Source of the DNA: Belliella buryatensis
GTDB taxonomy: Bacteria; Bacteroidota; Bacteroidia; Cytophagales; Cyclobacteriaceae
Length of the DNA: 64,000 bases
Reading direction: 5' to 3'
NCBI RefSeq assembly: GCF_900188245.1
Contig: NZ_FZOK01000001.1
Coordinates: 1-64,000, forward strand
Shown: positions 15,843-25,169 of the stretch, in pieces
How the letters are laid out: each line of letters opens with the position of its first letter
Numbering within the stretch: position 1 is the first letter of the stretch
Notes under the pieces: model-generated
The model's input: only the letters and a program-made list of their open reading frames with translations
Database searches by the model: none
Told to the model about the DNA's origin: nothing
Translations under genes and position numbers: made by a program

Positions 15843-18800
15843 TTAGAAGGACATATTCAAGGTGACGCCATAACTTCGCATATTGGGCGTAGTAAAGGCA
15901 TCTAAACCTACGACACTATTTGGTCCTGAAAGGTTGGTTTCCGGATCAATACCTCCGTAGTTGGTAAAGAGAAGAAGATTACGCCCATAAACTCCCAGAG
16001 ATCCTCTACTCATTCCAAGTCTACTGGCTGCGGTGGATGGCAATCTGTAAGAAAGTGTAATATCTCTGAGCCTGATCCAAGATCCATCTTGTACCCATCT
16101 CTCAGTCAGCTCCCTTCCGAAAGCTGTAGCTGCTCCAACACCTTGAAAAGCTGCTTGATTAAGTGTAACCGGGATATTATTTGCCTGACCATCATTGTCC
16201 CCACCTGGATTTTGAATCACACCATTGAAAACCACTACTTTATTTCTGTCTGTGGTATGTTCTGCTACGCCAGAGCCATTACCCATCCAAAAGGCTGTAA
16301 CATTGACCACATCTCCACCTTTTCTCACATCCCAAAGCATGGTGAGATTGAAGTTTTTATAATTGAAGTTGTTTCTCCAACCTATCAAATAATCTGGATT
16401 AGGATTTCCTACTACTCTTTGGACTGGATCGATAATTGGGAATCCTTGAGGATTGATTAGAATATCACCGTTGTCATTTCTAAGGAAGGCATTCCCGTAA
16501 AACAAACCAAATTGTTCACCTGGAACCAGTCTTCTTTGAATCCTAGCTCCAAAAAGGTTGTCAACAATTGGCTCGTCATTAGGAAGTGCATTTACAAAAT
16601 TCCTGTTTCGAGTAAAATTGACAATCATATCCCAAGAGAAATCTCCTCTATCCATTACGGTACTTGTCAAAACAGCTTCGATTCCTCTATTCTGAATCTC
16701 GCCTGCATTGATCAACTGACTTGTAAAACCTGTGGATGCAGGAACTGGCACTGATACAATCTGATCTCTACTGATGGCATTATAATAAGTCACATCTAAG
16801 CCTACTCTATTTTCGAAAAGTCTTATATCAGTTCCTATCTCAAAAGTATTTGTGAATTCTGCTCTAAGATTACTATTTCCAGCAGCAGAACTCAACAAGA
16901 CTCCTCCTACTCCATCAATTGGGAATCTGACACCTCCAGCATATCTTGTTCCAGTGGTAGCGATATTGTAAAAAGTATCTGTAGCAAATGCAGGTGGAAT
17001 ATTACCAGCTCCAGCATAAGAACCTCTTAACTTGGCATAACTAAACGTACTACTTTCAATTTTAAATAAATCAGTCAACACTACGCTCAAGCCCGCACTA
17101 CCATAAGTGAATGACCGGTTGTTGGATGGCAAGGTTGAAGCCCATTCATTTCTAACTGACAGTTCCAAGAAAATAGAATTCAAATAGCCTAAACTAGCTC
17201 TACCAAAAACTGCTTGTGTCATTCTTCGAGTATCATTTTTGGTAAAAATTGGATTCTCTTGGGTATTAGCAATATTAAAAAGACCTGGGATAGCAAAGTT
17301 AGTCCCATTCATAAACAGGCTGGCTGTATTGGTACTAAACATATTATGACCAACCAAAAAAGAAGATGTGAAATTTTCGTTCAGATCTTTCGTAGCGGAA
17401 ATGATCAAGTCTGAGTTTAGAATTTTATCTGTGTATGTATCTTCATAGATTCTACCTCCCAAAGCCCCGCTCGCCGAAATCGCAGCCCCACCTGATGAAG
17501 AAGGAGCCCAGATTTGTGTTCTCTCATCATGGGCAAAATCAAATCCCAGTCTATGAGTTATTGTCAGCCACGAGGATGGAGTAATTTCTGTTTGCAGATA
17601 AGAAATAAACCTGTTGACATTATCAGTGTAAGGATTGTTATTGACTGTCCAGAATGGGTTATCAGGGCTAAACGGTCGAGAGCCGTCCAACGCTCCTCTA
17701 AAGTTTCTTTGTTCACCATTTGGATATACGAATCCTGCAGAATTATCAAATGAAGGTGGAGTCCTATAAAGCCCTTGGATGGCATCAGAGAAGTTGTCGC
17801 CTCTACCAAATTTAGTACTTGAGCTATTGACGTAATTTACTGAACCGCCAATTTTTATAATGTCACTCAATTGAGAGTCAGCAGTCAATTTAAATGATGT
17901 CCTATTAAAGGTGTTGTTAGGAATAATACCCTCCTGATACATGTTGCCAGCTGATAGATAAAAATTTGATTTATCAGTTGAGGATGATACAGCTACATGG
18001 GTATCATTTGTAAATCCATTTTGGAAAAATAACCTTTGATTATCATAGACAGGTACTCTAGGTCCAGCATTTGGGTGATTCATATCTACAATCGTACCAC
18101 GAGGATCCTTTGCAAATGGGGTGCTTTCATCATATCTCAATGTAGAAATTGGCGCCCCATAATGATTGAAAGTAGTTCCTCCATTATAAACCCCATTATC
18201 TCCTTGACTATATTGAAGTTGAGCTGGAAAATAATTCATAATTCTGTCAGTCGAGGTGTTGGTAGAGATATCAACAGAAAAGCCTTTTCTTTTTGAGCCT
18301 TTCTTAGTCGTAATCAAAACTACACCTGTAGCTCCTTGAATTCCATAAAGAGAAGTAGCTGCTGGGCCCTTCAATACTGAAATACTTTCAATATCATTGG
18401 GATTGATATCAATCGCCCTATTGGCATAATCCACACCACCTGAAGTTCCAATGGAAGCTCTAAAAGAGTTGTTTACAGGCACCCCATCAACTACAAATAA
18501 AGGCTGATTTTGACCTGAAATCGACTGAATACCTCGGATTACAATACTGGAGCCGGCTCCAGCCGAACCTCCTTGCCTTGTCACTTGCACACCTGCAACT
18601 TTTGCATTGAGCGCATCAACTACATTTTGCTCTCTTGAGGCTACAATTTCTCCAGAGCCAACTTCCTGCTGAGAAAATGCAAGCTTTTTCTTCTCTTGTG
18701 TCAATCCAAAAGCAGTCACAACCACCTCTGAAAGCTGCGAGATATCTGGAGCCATTTCAAGATTGATAGTACTCCTATTTCTGACAGACACATTTTGTCG

Positions 18801-19046
18801 GACAAATCCAATATATGAGAACTCCAAAACAGAATTTCCACTTGGAACTTGGATCGTATAGGTTCCATCAATATCAGTGACTGCACCGATGGTAGTACCT
18901 TGAACCAAAATACTGACACCTGGAAGAGGCTCTCCATCCTCCTGTGATGTCACTTTTCCTGATACAGTAATCTGCTGCGCATAAATTGAACTTATGCTAA
19001 ACAGTAGTAACAGGAAGATTACACTACTTGTACATCTTTTAATCAT
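15843..19046 (-). CDS. SusC/RagA TonB-linked outer-membrane transporter
   Basis: A 1067-residue TonB-dependent transporter. A signal peptide (ends SIYAQ) is followed by a carboxypeptidase-D-like repeat domain (SGKVTSQEDGEPLPGVSILV, about 28-105), a plug domain with VVDGVPVNNSF and DIESISVLKGPAATSLYG, and a long beta barrel ending in the aromatic terminus VTLNMSF. It should import a ligand bound by the adjacent SusD. It is the first gene of a three-gene operon. The 19047-19312 leader holds a perfect 11-bp hairpin and a separate 7-bp palindrome, both possible control sites. No anti-sigma or hybrid two-component regulator lies next to it. Confidence 0.93.
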   Translation of the reverse strand: MIKRCTSSVIFLLLLFSISSIYAQQITVSGKVTSQEDGEPLPGVSILVQGTTIGAVTDIDGTYTIQVPSGNSVLEFSYIGFVRQNVSVRNRSTINLEMAPDISQLSEVVVTAFGLTQEKKKLAFSQQEVGSGEIVASREQNVVDALNAKVAGVQVTRQGGSAGAGSSIVIRGIQSISGQNQPLFVVDGVPVNNSFRASIGTSGGVDYANRAIDINPNDIESISVLKGPAATSLYGIQGATGVVLITTKKGSKRKGFSVDISTNTSTDRIMNYFPAQLQYSQGDNGVYNGGTTFNHYGAPISTLRYDESTPFAKDPRGTIVDMNHPNAGPRVPVYDNQRLFFQNGFTNDTHVAVSSSTDKSNFYLSAGNMYQEGIIPNNTFNRTSFKLTADSQLSDIIKIGGSVNYVNSSSTKFGRGDNFSDAIQGLYRTPPSFDNSAGFVYPNGEQRNFRGALDGSRPFSPDNPFWTVNNNPYTDNVNRFISYLQTEITPSSWLTITHRLGFDFAHDERTQIWAPSSSGGAAISASGALGGRIYEDTYTDKILNSDLIISATKDLNENFTSSFLVGHNMFSTNTASLFMNGTNFAIPGLFNIANTQENPIFTKNDTRRMTQAVFGRASLGYLNSIFLELSVRNEWASTLPSNNRSFTYGSAGLSVVLTDLFKIESSTFSYAKLRGSYAGAGNIPPAFATDTFYNIATTGTRYAGGVRFPIDGVGGVLLSSAAGNSNLRAEFTNTFEIGTDIRLFENRVGLDVTYYNAISRDQIVSVPVPASTGFTSQLINAGEIQNRGIEAVLTSTVMDRGDFSWDMIVNFTRNRNFVNALPNDEPIVDNLFGARIQRRLVPGEQFGLFYGNAFLRNDNGDILINPQGFPIIDPVQRVVGNPNPDYLIGWRNNFNYKNFNLTMLWDVRKGGDVVNVTAFWMGNGSGVAEHTTDRNKVVVFNGVIQNPGGDNDGQANNIPVTLNQAAFQGVGAATAFGRELTERWVQDGSWIRLRDITLSYRLPSTAASRLGMSRGSLGVYGRNLLLFTNYGGIDPETNLSGPNSVVGLDAFTTPNMRSYGVTLNMSF

Positions 19047-19120
19047 GTAAACATTTTTATAGGGTTAGTAAATAAAAAGAATCTAAAAAACCGAGATGTA
19101 AAATCCCAGACCGACAACAA

Positions 19121-19149
19121 CACTAAAAGCAGATGTTATGCTTTTAGTG
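19121..19149. other. Perfect 11-bp inverted repeat in the susC leader
   Basis: CACTAAAAGCA (19121-19131) and TGCTTTTAGTG (19139-19149) are exact reverse complements around a 7-nt loop, 75 bp before the susC start. There is no U-tract after it on the minus strand, so it is unlikely to be a simple terminator. It may be an mRNA stabilising or control hairpin, or an operator. Confidence 0.6.
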
Positions 19150-19232
19150 AATATGATTTAAGACTGATCCTGTGCTTTTCTACTACAAACTCTTAAAACA
19201 TAAAAAACACTTCAATCAGGTATATTCTGCAA

Positions 19233-19249
19233 ATTATCACTATGATAAT
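19233..19249. promoter_or_regulatory. Short palindrome upstream of susC
   Basis: ATTATCA-cta-TGATAAT, perfect 7-bp arms with a 3-bp centre, about 190 bp before the susC start. The size and symmetry suit a dimeric regulator site; the regulator is unknown. Confidence 0.35.
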
Positions 19250-19312
19250 ACTTTCACTACCAAAACACACTAACGACAAAAGAAATATACTTATTAATCT
19301 AATAAAAATGAA

Positions 19313-19455
19313 ATATGATTATCCGCAATGACATCAGTATGCCATTTTATCACAAATAATCTTGGGGATAATCGTCTTCGGATATTAGTCGATTAGTTGT
19401 CTGTACCTCAATTGAACTATATAAAAGAATTTTGTTTGGCTACTGGTTTAAACAC
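19313..19455. repeat. Structured intergenic repeat, copy B
   Basis: Second copy of the element at 12526. The 27-bp block is at 19313-19339, GGATAATCGTCTTCGGA at 19366-19382, GTCGA at 19388 and TACTGGT at 19441, with spacing equal to copy A within 2 bp. The inner pair GATTATCC/GGATAATC is kept, as is the outer CAGTA/TACTG pairing; sequence between the arms has diverged. It lies between the pyrophosphatase end and the susC leader. Confidence 0.65.
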
Positions 19456-19602
19456 ATTAAACATGTTTATAACAGCAATAAATTGAAAAAACTAAAGTTT
19501 GAGCCAAATTATAACTTGCGCTAGATCAGCAATACACCACTTAAATGGATTTTTTGCTCTTTAAATATGGTTTTGGGAAAAATTGAGCAGAAAAGATAAG
19601 TG

Positions 19603-19640
19603 AAAAAAATAGCCGCTACTTAATAGTAGAGCGGCTATTT
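19603..19640 (-). terminator. Terminator of the membrane pyrophosphatase
   Basis: AAATAGCCGCT (19607-19617) pairs perfectly with AGCGGCTATTT (19630-19640), with extra pairing ACT/AGT inside, followed on the minus strand by seven U. It lies about 170 bp past the stop codon at 19813. The 19641-19812 stretch shows nothing else. Confidence 0.75.
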
Positions 19641-19812
19641 AAATATAGATTTAAATGCATGTACGAAACTTTGCCCGTAACGGAAGAAAAAACCGATTTA
19701 GTTTAGTTTTGATATCAGATACCAATTGATGTCTTTCAATATCAACTTATAAATCCAATGAATTTGACTTTCTGGCAAAGAAGTGTACAATCAGATAGTT
19801 TTAAATCTCAAT

Positions 19813-22038
19813 TTATTTCTTAATCATGATTTTTTCGACTTTTTCAATTTTCTTATCATCTTGATAAGTAATCTCTTTTTTGACTTCTACTTTTTCCGCA
19901 TCAGCTACACCTCCATGGGGAACTTCTGAAATATGAGGAGCGATTACCAAAGCTACAATTGAAGTTAACTTGATCAGAATGTTCATAGATGGGCCAGAGG
20001 TATCTTTGAAAGGATCACCTACAGTATCACCAGTTACAGATGCTTTGTGAGCTTCTGAACCTTTATATTCCATTTTGCCATCAATTTCAACACCCTTTTC
20101 AAATGACTTCTTGGCGTTATCCCAAGCACCACCAGCATTATTCTGGAAAATCCCCATCAATACCCCTGACACAGTAATCCCAGCCAACAAACCTCCTAAT
20201 ACCTCTGGACCAAATGCAAAACCTACAATAATAGGAGATAAAAGTGCAATAGCTCCCGGTGCTACCATTTCTCTGATTGAGGCTTTCGTCGAAATTTCTA
20301 CACATTTTTCATATTCTGGCTTAGCCTTGTACTCCATGATACCTGGAATTTCACGGAATTGTCTTCTCACTTCATTCACCATATCCATCGCTGCTCTTCC
20401 TACTGCTGCAATAGCAAGCGAGGAGAAAATAAATGGAATCATGGCACCAACAAACAACCCAGATAACACATCTGCTTTGTAAATATCAATTGAGCTAATA
20501 CCTGCCAATCCTACATATGCTGCAAACAAAGCCAAAGCAGTCAAAGCAGCAGATGCAATCGCAAATCCTTTGCCAGCAGCAGCTGTAGTATTCCCAACAG
20601 CATCGAGTATATCAGTACGCTCACGAACTTCTTTAGGCAACCCAGACATTTCAGCAATTCCTCCCGCATTATCAGCAATAGGCCCAAAAGCATCTATAGC
20701 CAATTGCATCGCAGTAGTAGCCATCATCCCTGCTGCAGCAATAGCAACACCATAAAGTCCTGCTGCAAGGAAAGACCCATAAATACCACCTGCCAAAACC
20801 AAGATTGGCAATACAGTAGACTCCATACCTACAGAAAGACCTCCGATGATATTGGTAGCATGACCAGTAGATGATTGCTTGATGATAGAATTTACAGGTC
20901 TTTTACCCATAGAAGTGTAGTATTCTGTAATAATAGACATCAAAGCACCCACAATCAATCCAATTACGACAGCACCAAATACGCCCATCTTGGTAAATGA
21001 AATTGATCCACCTCGAGAAAGCACCAAATCACCATCAGGCAACATGTACTGAATCACAAAATAGGAAGCACCTACTGTCAACAGTATTGAAATCCAGTTT
21101 CCTTTATTCAAAGCTGCTTGTACAGAGTCAGTTTCCTTGTTGATCTTCACAAATAAGGTTCCTAGGATAGAGAACATCAATCCTAAACCCGCTATCACCA
21201 AAGGCAATAATACTGGAGCAATCCCTCCAAAATTATCCGCAGAAACTATCTCTCTACCCAATACCATAGAAGCCAAAATAGTGGCAACATAAGAACCAAA
21301 CAAATCCGCACCCATACCAGCTACATCACCCACATTGTCACCTACATTATCGGCAATAGTTGCAGGATTTCTTACATCATCTTCTGGTATACCTGCTTCT
21401 ACTTTTCCTACAAGATCCGCTCCCACATCAGCAGCTTTGGTATAAATACCTCCACCCACTCTAGCAAAAAGGGCAATAGACTCAGCTCCTAAAGAAAACC
21501 CAGCTAAAACCTCAAGCGCAGTGGCCATGGCATCACCATTAACATTGCCTCCTGTAGAAACAACAAACATGTTGTAAAAAAGAATAAATAGTGAGCCCAT
21601 ACCTAAAACGGCCAAGCCAGCTACTCCTATGCCCATCACAGAACCTCCTGTGAAAGAAACTTTCAGCGCTTTGGCCAAACTTGTTTTAGCTGCTTGTGTT
21701 GTTCTAACATTGGCCTTGGTGGCAATATTCATCCCCAAATATCCAGCGAATGCAGAAAGAACGGCACCTATTACAAATGAAATGGCTATGATCCAACTTG
21801 AGTTTTCTACTAAAGTACCGGACCAGCCTAATATAATTCCTGCGATAACTACAAAGTAAAAAAGCACTTTCCATTCAGCTCGAAGAAATGCCATCGCCCC
21901 ACGGGCAATATGACCAGCCAATTCTTGCATATTGGCATCTCCAGCATCCTGCTTTGTAACCCAAGCAGATTTGACGGCCATCACAATGAGGCCGAGAACC
22001 CCAAGTGCGGGGACCACATACGTAAACATTTGTTCCAT
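19813..22038 (-). CDS. hppA: Membrane-bound ion-translocating pyrophosphatase
   Basis: A 741-residue, roughly 16-helix inner-membrane enzyme that couples PPi hydrolysis to H+ or Na+ export. The core motifs are intact: [34 protein letters not shown] and the C-terminal [15 protein letters not shown]. The segment [14 protein letters not shown] has Ala where K+-independent enzymes carry Lys, so this should be the K+-dependent class; whether it moves H+, Na+ or both cannot be decided by eye. After the last helix there is an unusual charged tail (about 30 residues of Lys, Glu and Val). It is monocistronic, with its own promoter (22083-22112) and terminator. Confidence 0.93.
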   Translation of the reverse strand: MEQMFTYVVPALGVLGLIVMAVKSAWVTKQDAGDANMQELAGHIARGAMAFLRAEWKVLFYFVVIAGIILGWSGTLVENSSWIIAISFVIGAVLSAFAGYLGMNIATKANVRTTQAAKTSLAKALKVSFTGGSVMGIGVAGLAVLGMGSLFILFYNMFVVSTGGNVNGDAMATALEVLAGFSLGAESIALFARVGGGIYTKAADVGADLVGKVEAGIPEDDVRNPATIADNVGDNVGDVAGMGADLFGSYVATILASMVLGREIVSADNFGGIAPVLLPLVIAGLGLMFSILGTLFVKINKETDSVQAALNKGNWISILLTVGASYFVIQYMLPDGDLVLSRGGSISFTKMGVFGAVVIGLIVGALMSIITEYYTSMGKRPVNSIIKQSSTGHATNIIGGLSVGMESTVLPILVLAGGIYGSFLAAGLYGVAIAAAGMMATTAMQLAIDAFGPIADNAGGIAEMSGLPKEVRERTDILDAVGNTTAAAGKGFAIASAALTALALFAAYVGLAGISSIDIYKADVLSGLFVGAMIPFIFSSLAIAAVGRAAMDMVNEVRRQFREIPGIMEYKAKPEYEKCVEISTKASIREMVAPGAIALLSPIIVGFAFGPEVLGGLLAGITVSGVLMGIFQNNAGGAWDNAKKSFEKGVEIDGKMEYKGSEAHKASVTGDTVGDPFKDTSGPSMNILIKLTSIVALVIAPHISEVPHGGVADAEKVEVKKEITYQDDKKIEKVEKIMIKK

Positions 22039-22082
22039 AAGAGCTATGATTATTCGGTTTATTGTTTTTTAAAACTGTCCGA

Positions 22083-22112
22083 CAAATATATTATTATTCA
22101 TTTAGCAAGCAA
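22083..22112 (-). promoter_or_regulatory. Candidate promoter of hppA
   Basis: On the minus strand TTG (22110-22112), 19 bp, then TATATTTG (22083-22090), an exact TAnnTTTG match. The start would be near 22076, leaving a leader of nearly 40 nt. Confidence 0.45.
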
Positions 22113-22289
22113 TAGTGAACGAATAATCTTTGGTCTCCCAGAAGTATTCAAAAAGTTTAAAATTTGAAAGTATCCAAGGATTTATCTTTTTAAAGCATTG
22201 TTTGAAATAAGTAACACATTAGAAAACAACTCCTTAAAAAACAGCTTCAAAATATTTACAAAAAACACCTACATGGTTTGACAACAAAA

Positions 22290-22317
22290 CAAAAAAAGAC
22301 TAACCACAGGCTAGCCT
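22290..22317 (-). terminator. Terminator of the TRAP/KDG operon
   Basis: AGGCTAGCC / GGTTAGTCT on the minus strand (two G-U pairs, 3-nt loop) followed by seven or more U; it lies about 40 bp past the dctM stop. The 22113-22289 stretch shows nothing else. Confidence 0.65.
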
Positions 22318-22355
22318 CTTACTTCGTTTATTAACCATTGAATCAACGTCTTATA

Positions 22356-23651
22356 TCAGAGACCGAATAATCTTGGGAGCCAAAGCGTCAACCCAGGCCA
22401 TGCGGTGATGACAATCAATCCTATGATCATTGCAACAAAAAAAGGAAGCAATGGTTTGACAACCTTTTCAATACTTGTCTGAGCGACACCAACACCAATA
22501 AAAAGTACCGAACCTACAGGTGGTGTACAGAGACCTATACAGAGGTTCAAAATCATAATAATCCCAAAATGAACAGGATCTATTCCTAAAGCTGTAACTA
22601 TTGGTAAGAAAATAGGAGTGAAAATCAATACGGCTGGAGTCATATCCATGAAAATTCCGACAAACAGTAAGAGTAGATTGATCAGCAAAAGAACCACCCA
22701 TACATTGTCACTTACAGAGAGCAATGCAGAAGAAATTGATTGCGGAATATCTTCGCTCGACATTACCCAAGACATACTCATGGATGTAGCAATTAGCAGC
22801 ATCACTATGGCTGTGGTCTCAGAAGACTTTAATAAAATTGCAGGTAGTTCCCTCCATTTCAACTCTCTATAGAAAAAAGATAGACCTAGCGTATAAATCA
22901 CCGCAATGGCAGATGCTTCTGTTGCCGTGAACACCCCTCCTACTATTCCTCCCATCACAACCACTAGAAGCATTAAACTTGGAAATGCCCTAAAAAACTT
23001 TGCTGTCAATTCCTTTACACTAGTCTTTGTTCCGCCGGGAAGGTTTTTTCTTTTGATAAATATCGCTGCCGTTAGCATCAATAAAAGACCAATAAAGATT
23101 CCAGGTACATATCCTGCTACAAACAAGGCAGCAATAGATACACCTCCAGATGCCAATGAATAGACGATCAAGATATTAGATGGCGGAATAATCAGTCCAG
23201 TAGTAGAAGAAGTAATATTGACAGCTGCTCCGAGTTCTTTGGGATAGCCTTCCTTTTCCATTCTCTTACCCAAAATTCCTCCTATCGCAGAAGCTGCTGC
23301 AGCAGCTGATCCAGCAATAGCCCCAAAAAGCATGGCAGCAATGACATTTACATATAACAACCCACCTGGAAGTCGCCCAGTAATAGCCTTAGCCAGTTCG
23401 ATGAGCCTGTTGGCAATTCCACCCCTGTTCATGATCTCACCAGCTAGAACAAAGAATGGAATAGCTAAGAGAGAAAAACTATCTAAACCAGTCCCCATTC
23501 TTTGGGCAATGGTGGTCGCTGATGGCACAAAAGCCACAGATACCATCAAAGTCAATAAACTAGACAATCCTAAACTCCAAGCAACTGGAACACCTATCCC
23601 CATCAAAGTGATAAATGTCAATACGAGTATGATAATGCTGATATACTCCAT
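22356..23651 (-). CDS. dctM: TRAP transporter large permease (DctM type)
   Basis: A 431-residue integral membrane protein with about 12 helices, the ion-coupled translocating subunit of a tripartite ATP-independent periplasmic transporter. Motifs: GIGVPVAWSLGLSS near the N-terminus, AIPFFVLAGEIMNRGGIANRL, AAASAIGGILGKRM and LCIGLCTPPVGSVLF. It begins 1 bp after the dctQ stop, so the two are co-translated. The operon also encodes the binding protein, KDPG aldolase and KDG kinase, which points to a uronate or ketodeoxy-uronate as cargo. The length is standard. Confidence 0.93.
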   Translation of the reverse strand: MEYISIIILVLTFITLMGIGVPVAWSLGLSSLLTLMVSVAFVPSATTIAQRMGTGLDSFSLLAIPFFVLAGEIMNRGGIANRLIELAKAITGRLPGGLLYVNVIAAMLFGAIAGSAAAAASAIGGILGKRMEKEGYPKELGAAVNITSSTTGLIIPPSNILIVYSLASGGVSIAALFVAGYVPGIFIGLLLMLTAAIFIKRKNLPGGTKTSVKELTAKFFRAFPSLMLLVVVMGGIVGGVFTATEASAIAVIYTLGLSFFYRELKWRELPAILLKSSETTAIVMLLIATSMSMSWVMSSEDIPQSISSALLSVSDNVWVVLLLINLLLLFVGIFMDMTPAVLIFTPIFLPIVTALGIDPVHFGIIMILNLCIGLCTPPVGSVLFIGVGVAQTSIEKVVKPLLPFFVAMIIGLIVITAWPGLTLWLPRLFGL

Positions 23652-23652
23652 C

Positions 23653-24141
23653 TTATGCTATTTTGGGGTTACGAATCAGTAGAAAAGTAAAGCTCAGCTG
23701 ATAATAGATCACCAACAAGCCAGAAAAAGGAATGACACCGTATACATAGGCTAGTGGAATCTGCAATGTCGCTGATTTTTGTCCTAGCATGTAGGTAATA
23801 TAGACCAAATTACTACCTCCGAGTACCATGGCAATGACAGCAAAAATAACCACCAGCACATTGATCATAATCTGTAACCTGATTTTAGCTAGACCTTCCA
23901 ATTTTCTCAAAACGATGTCAATAGCCAAGTGTTGATTCTGACCCGCTACATAGGCCGATCCTAGCATTCCTAGCCATATCAACATATACCTAGAAAGTTC
24001 ATCTGTAAATGAGCTGGGACTCTGCAGAATATATCTTGATAGAACTTGCCAAGTCACATTCACAACCATTAGCCCCATCAACAAGACCAAAGTGGTAGCG
24101 ATTACCTTGTCAATTTGATTTTTTGATTTTTCACTAAACAT
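23653..24141 (-). CDS. dctQ: TRAP transporter small permease (DctQ type)
   Basis: A 162-residue four-helix membrane protein, the small subunit that docks on DctM. Family features: an N-terminal helix LVLLMGLMVVNVTWQVLSRY, the conserved FTDELSRYMLIWLGMLGSAYV segment and a final helix pair ending near LLIRNP. It sits between the binding protein gene (21 bp upstream) and dctM (1 bp downstream), the usual gene order P-Q-M. Confidence 0.9.
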   Translation of the reverse strand: MFSEKSKNQIDKVIATTLVLLMGLMVVNVTWQVLSRYILQSPSSFTDELSRYMLIWLGMLGSAYVAGQNQHLAIDIVLRKLEGLAKIRLQIMINVLVVIFAVIAMVLGGSNLVYITYMLGQKSATLQIPLAYVYGVIPFSGLLVIYYQLSFTFLLIRNPKIA

Positions 24142-24162
24142 GCTAAAATTCTATTTTCAGAT

Positions 24163-25143
24163 TTATTGGGTTTTTCGAATTTGCGCTACTACTGCTGCTA
24201 GTTCTGGCTGAGTCACTTTCAGTTCCTCGTACATACTTTCTACTGCCATCCTGAAACCCTCGTGCTCAGGATACATTATTGTCACTCCAGCTTTTTCCAT
24301 CTCTGCTAAGGATTCTTCCACTGATTCTGCCCAAATTTTATATTGAAATTCCGCAGATTCATCTGCTGCTTCCTGGAGCCATTGCTTTTCTTGATCAGAG
24401 AGTAGATTCCATACTTTGGTACTGATGATCATGATGTCAGGGATAGCAGTATGCTCATTGATAGAATAGAACTTACACACTTCGTAGTGTCGAGATGTAA
24501 ATAAACTAGGAGGGTTATTCTCCGCTCCATCTACGATTCCTTGCTGCAATGCTGTATATAATTCTCCATAAGACACTGGTGTAGGAGAACCTCCAAAGTT
24601 CTTCACCATGTTGATGGCTGTATTACTTTCCATCACCCTAATTTTCAGCCCTTTCAAGTCTTCAGGAGAGTCTACGGGCTTATTTTTGGTGTAAAAACTA
24701 CGCTTACCCGCATCATAGTAGCAAAGCCCTCTCAGCCAAAAGTCCTCTCCATCTAGTAGAAGTTGCTGACCTATAGGACCTTTCAGAATTAGGTCACGGT
24801 GTGCATCATCTTTGAAAAGGTAAGGCATGCTCAACACTTGCAATTTAGGCGCAAAACTTTCCATCACTGCGGAAGAAACTTTGGTCATTCCCAAGCTGCC
24901 GATTTGGAGCAATTCTACCAGCTCTCTTTCAGAACCGAGTTGCTGATTGGGGTAAATTTTGATAATCATCTCTCCTTTGGACTTCTCTTCAAGTCGCTTA
25001 GCCATAAAAACCATGGCTTCGTGAACTGGATGAGTGACGCCTAGTCCATGACCAAGCTTGATCACACGCACACCTCCAGGGCCTTTGCAAGCAGAGAGCA
25101 TAAAGAAAGCGATAGCAATAAGGTAGCAAATTCTCAATTTCAT
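24163..25143 (-). CDS. dctP: TRAP transporter substrate-binding lipoprotein (DctP type)
   Basis: A 326-residue solute-binding protein. Signal ends in LSAC, so it is lipid-anchored rather than freely periplasmic. DctP landmarks are LGHGLGVTHPVHEAMVFMA, GEMIIKIYPNQQLGSERELVE, LKGLKIRVMESN (containing the Arg that binds substrate carboxylates in this family) and GELYTALQQGIVDGAENNP. It captures an organic acid for the DctQM permease. The neighbours KDPG aldolase and KdgK make a hexuronate or 2-keto-3-deoxy-gluconate-like acid the best guess. It lies 26 bp after the aldolase in the same operon. Confidence 0.9.
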   Translation of the reverse strand: MKLRICYLIAIAFFMLSACKGPGGVRVIKLGHGLGVTHPVHEAMVFMAKRLEEKSKGEMIIKIYPNQQLGSERELVELLQIGSLGMTKVSSAVMESFAPKLQVLSMPYLFKDDAHRDLILKGPIGQQLLLDGEDFWLRGLCYYDAGKRSFYTKNKPVDSPEDLKGLKIRVMESNTAINMVKNFGGSPTPVSYGELYTALQQGIVDGAENNPPSLFTSRHYEVCKFYSINEHTAIPDIMIISTKVWNLLSDQEKQWLQEAADESAEFQYKIWAESVEESLAEMEKAGVTIMYPEHEGFRMAVESMYEELKVTQPELAAVVAQIRKTQ

Positions 25144-25169
25144 TTGCGATGTATTTTGGGTTTGTGGTC

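Noticed and set aside
16089-16460. A 123-residue plus-strand frame within the first susC
   Set aside because: Antisense of the barrel region of a clear TonB-dependent transporter.
12526-19455. Integron attC sites for the structured repeats
   Set aside because: No attC core motifs, no integron integrase and no cassette-like genes between them.
20075-20482. A long plus-strand frame inside hppA
   Set aside because: Antisense of strongly conserved membrane helices; no independent motif.
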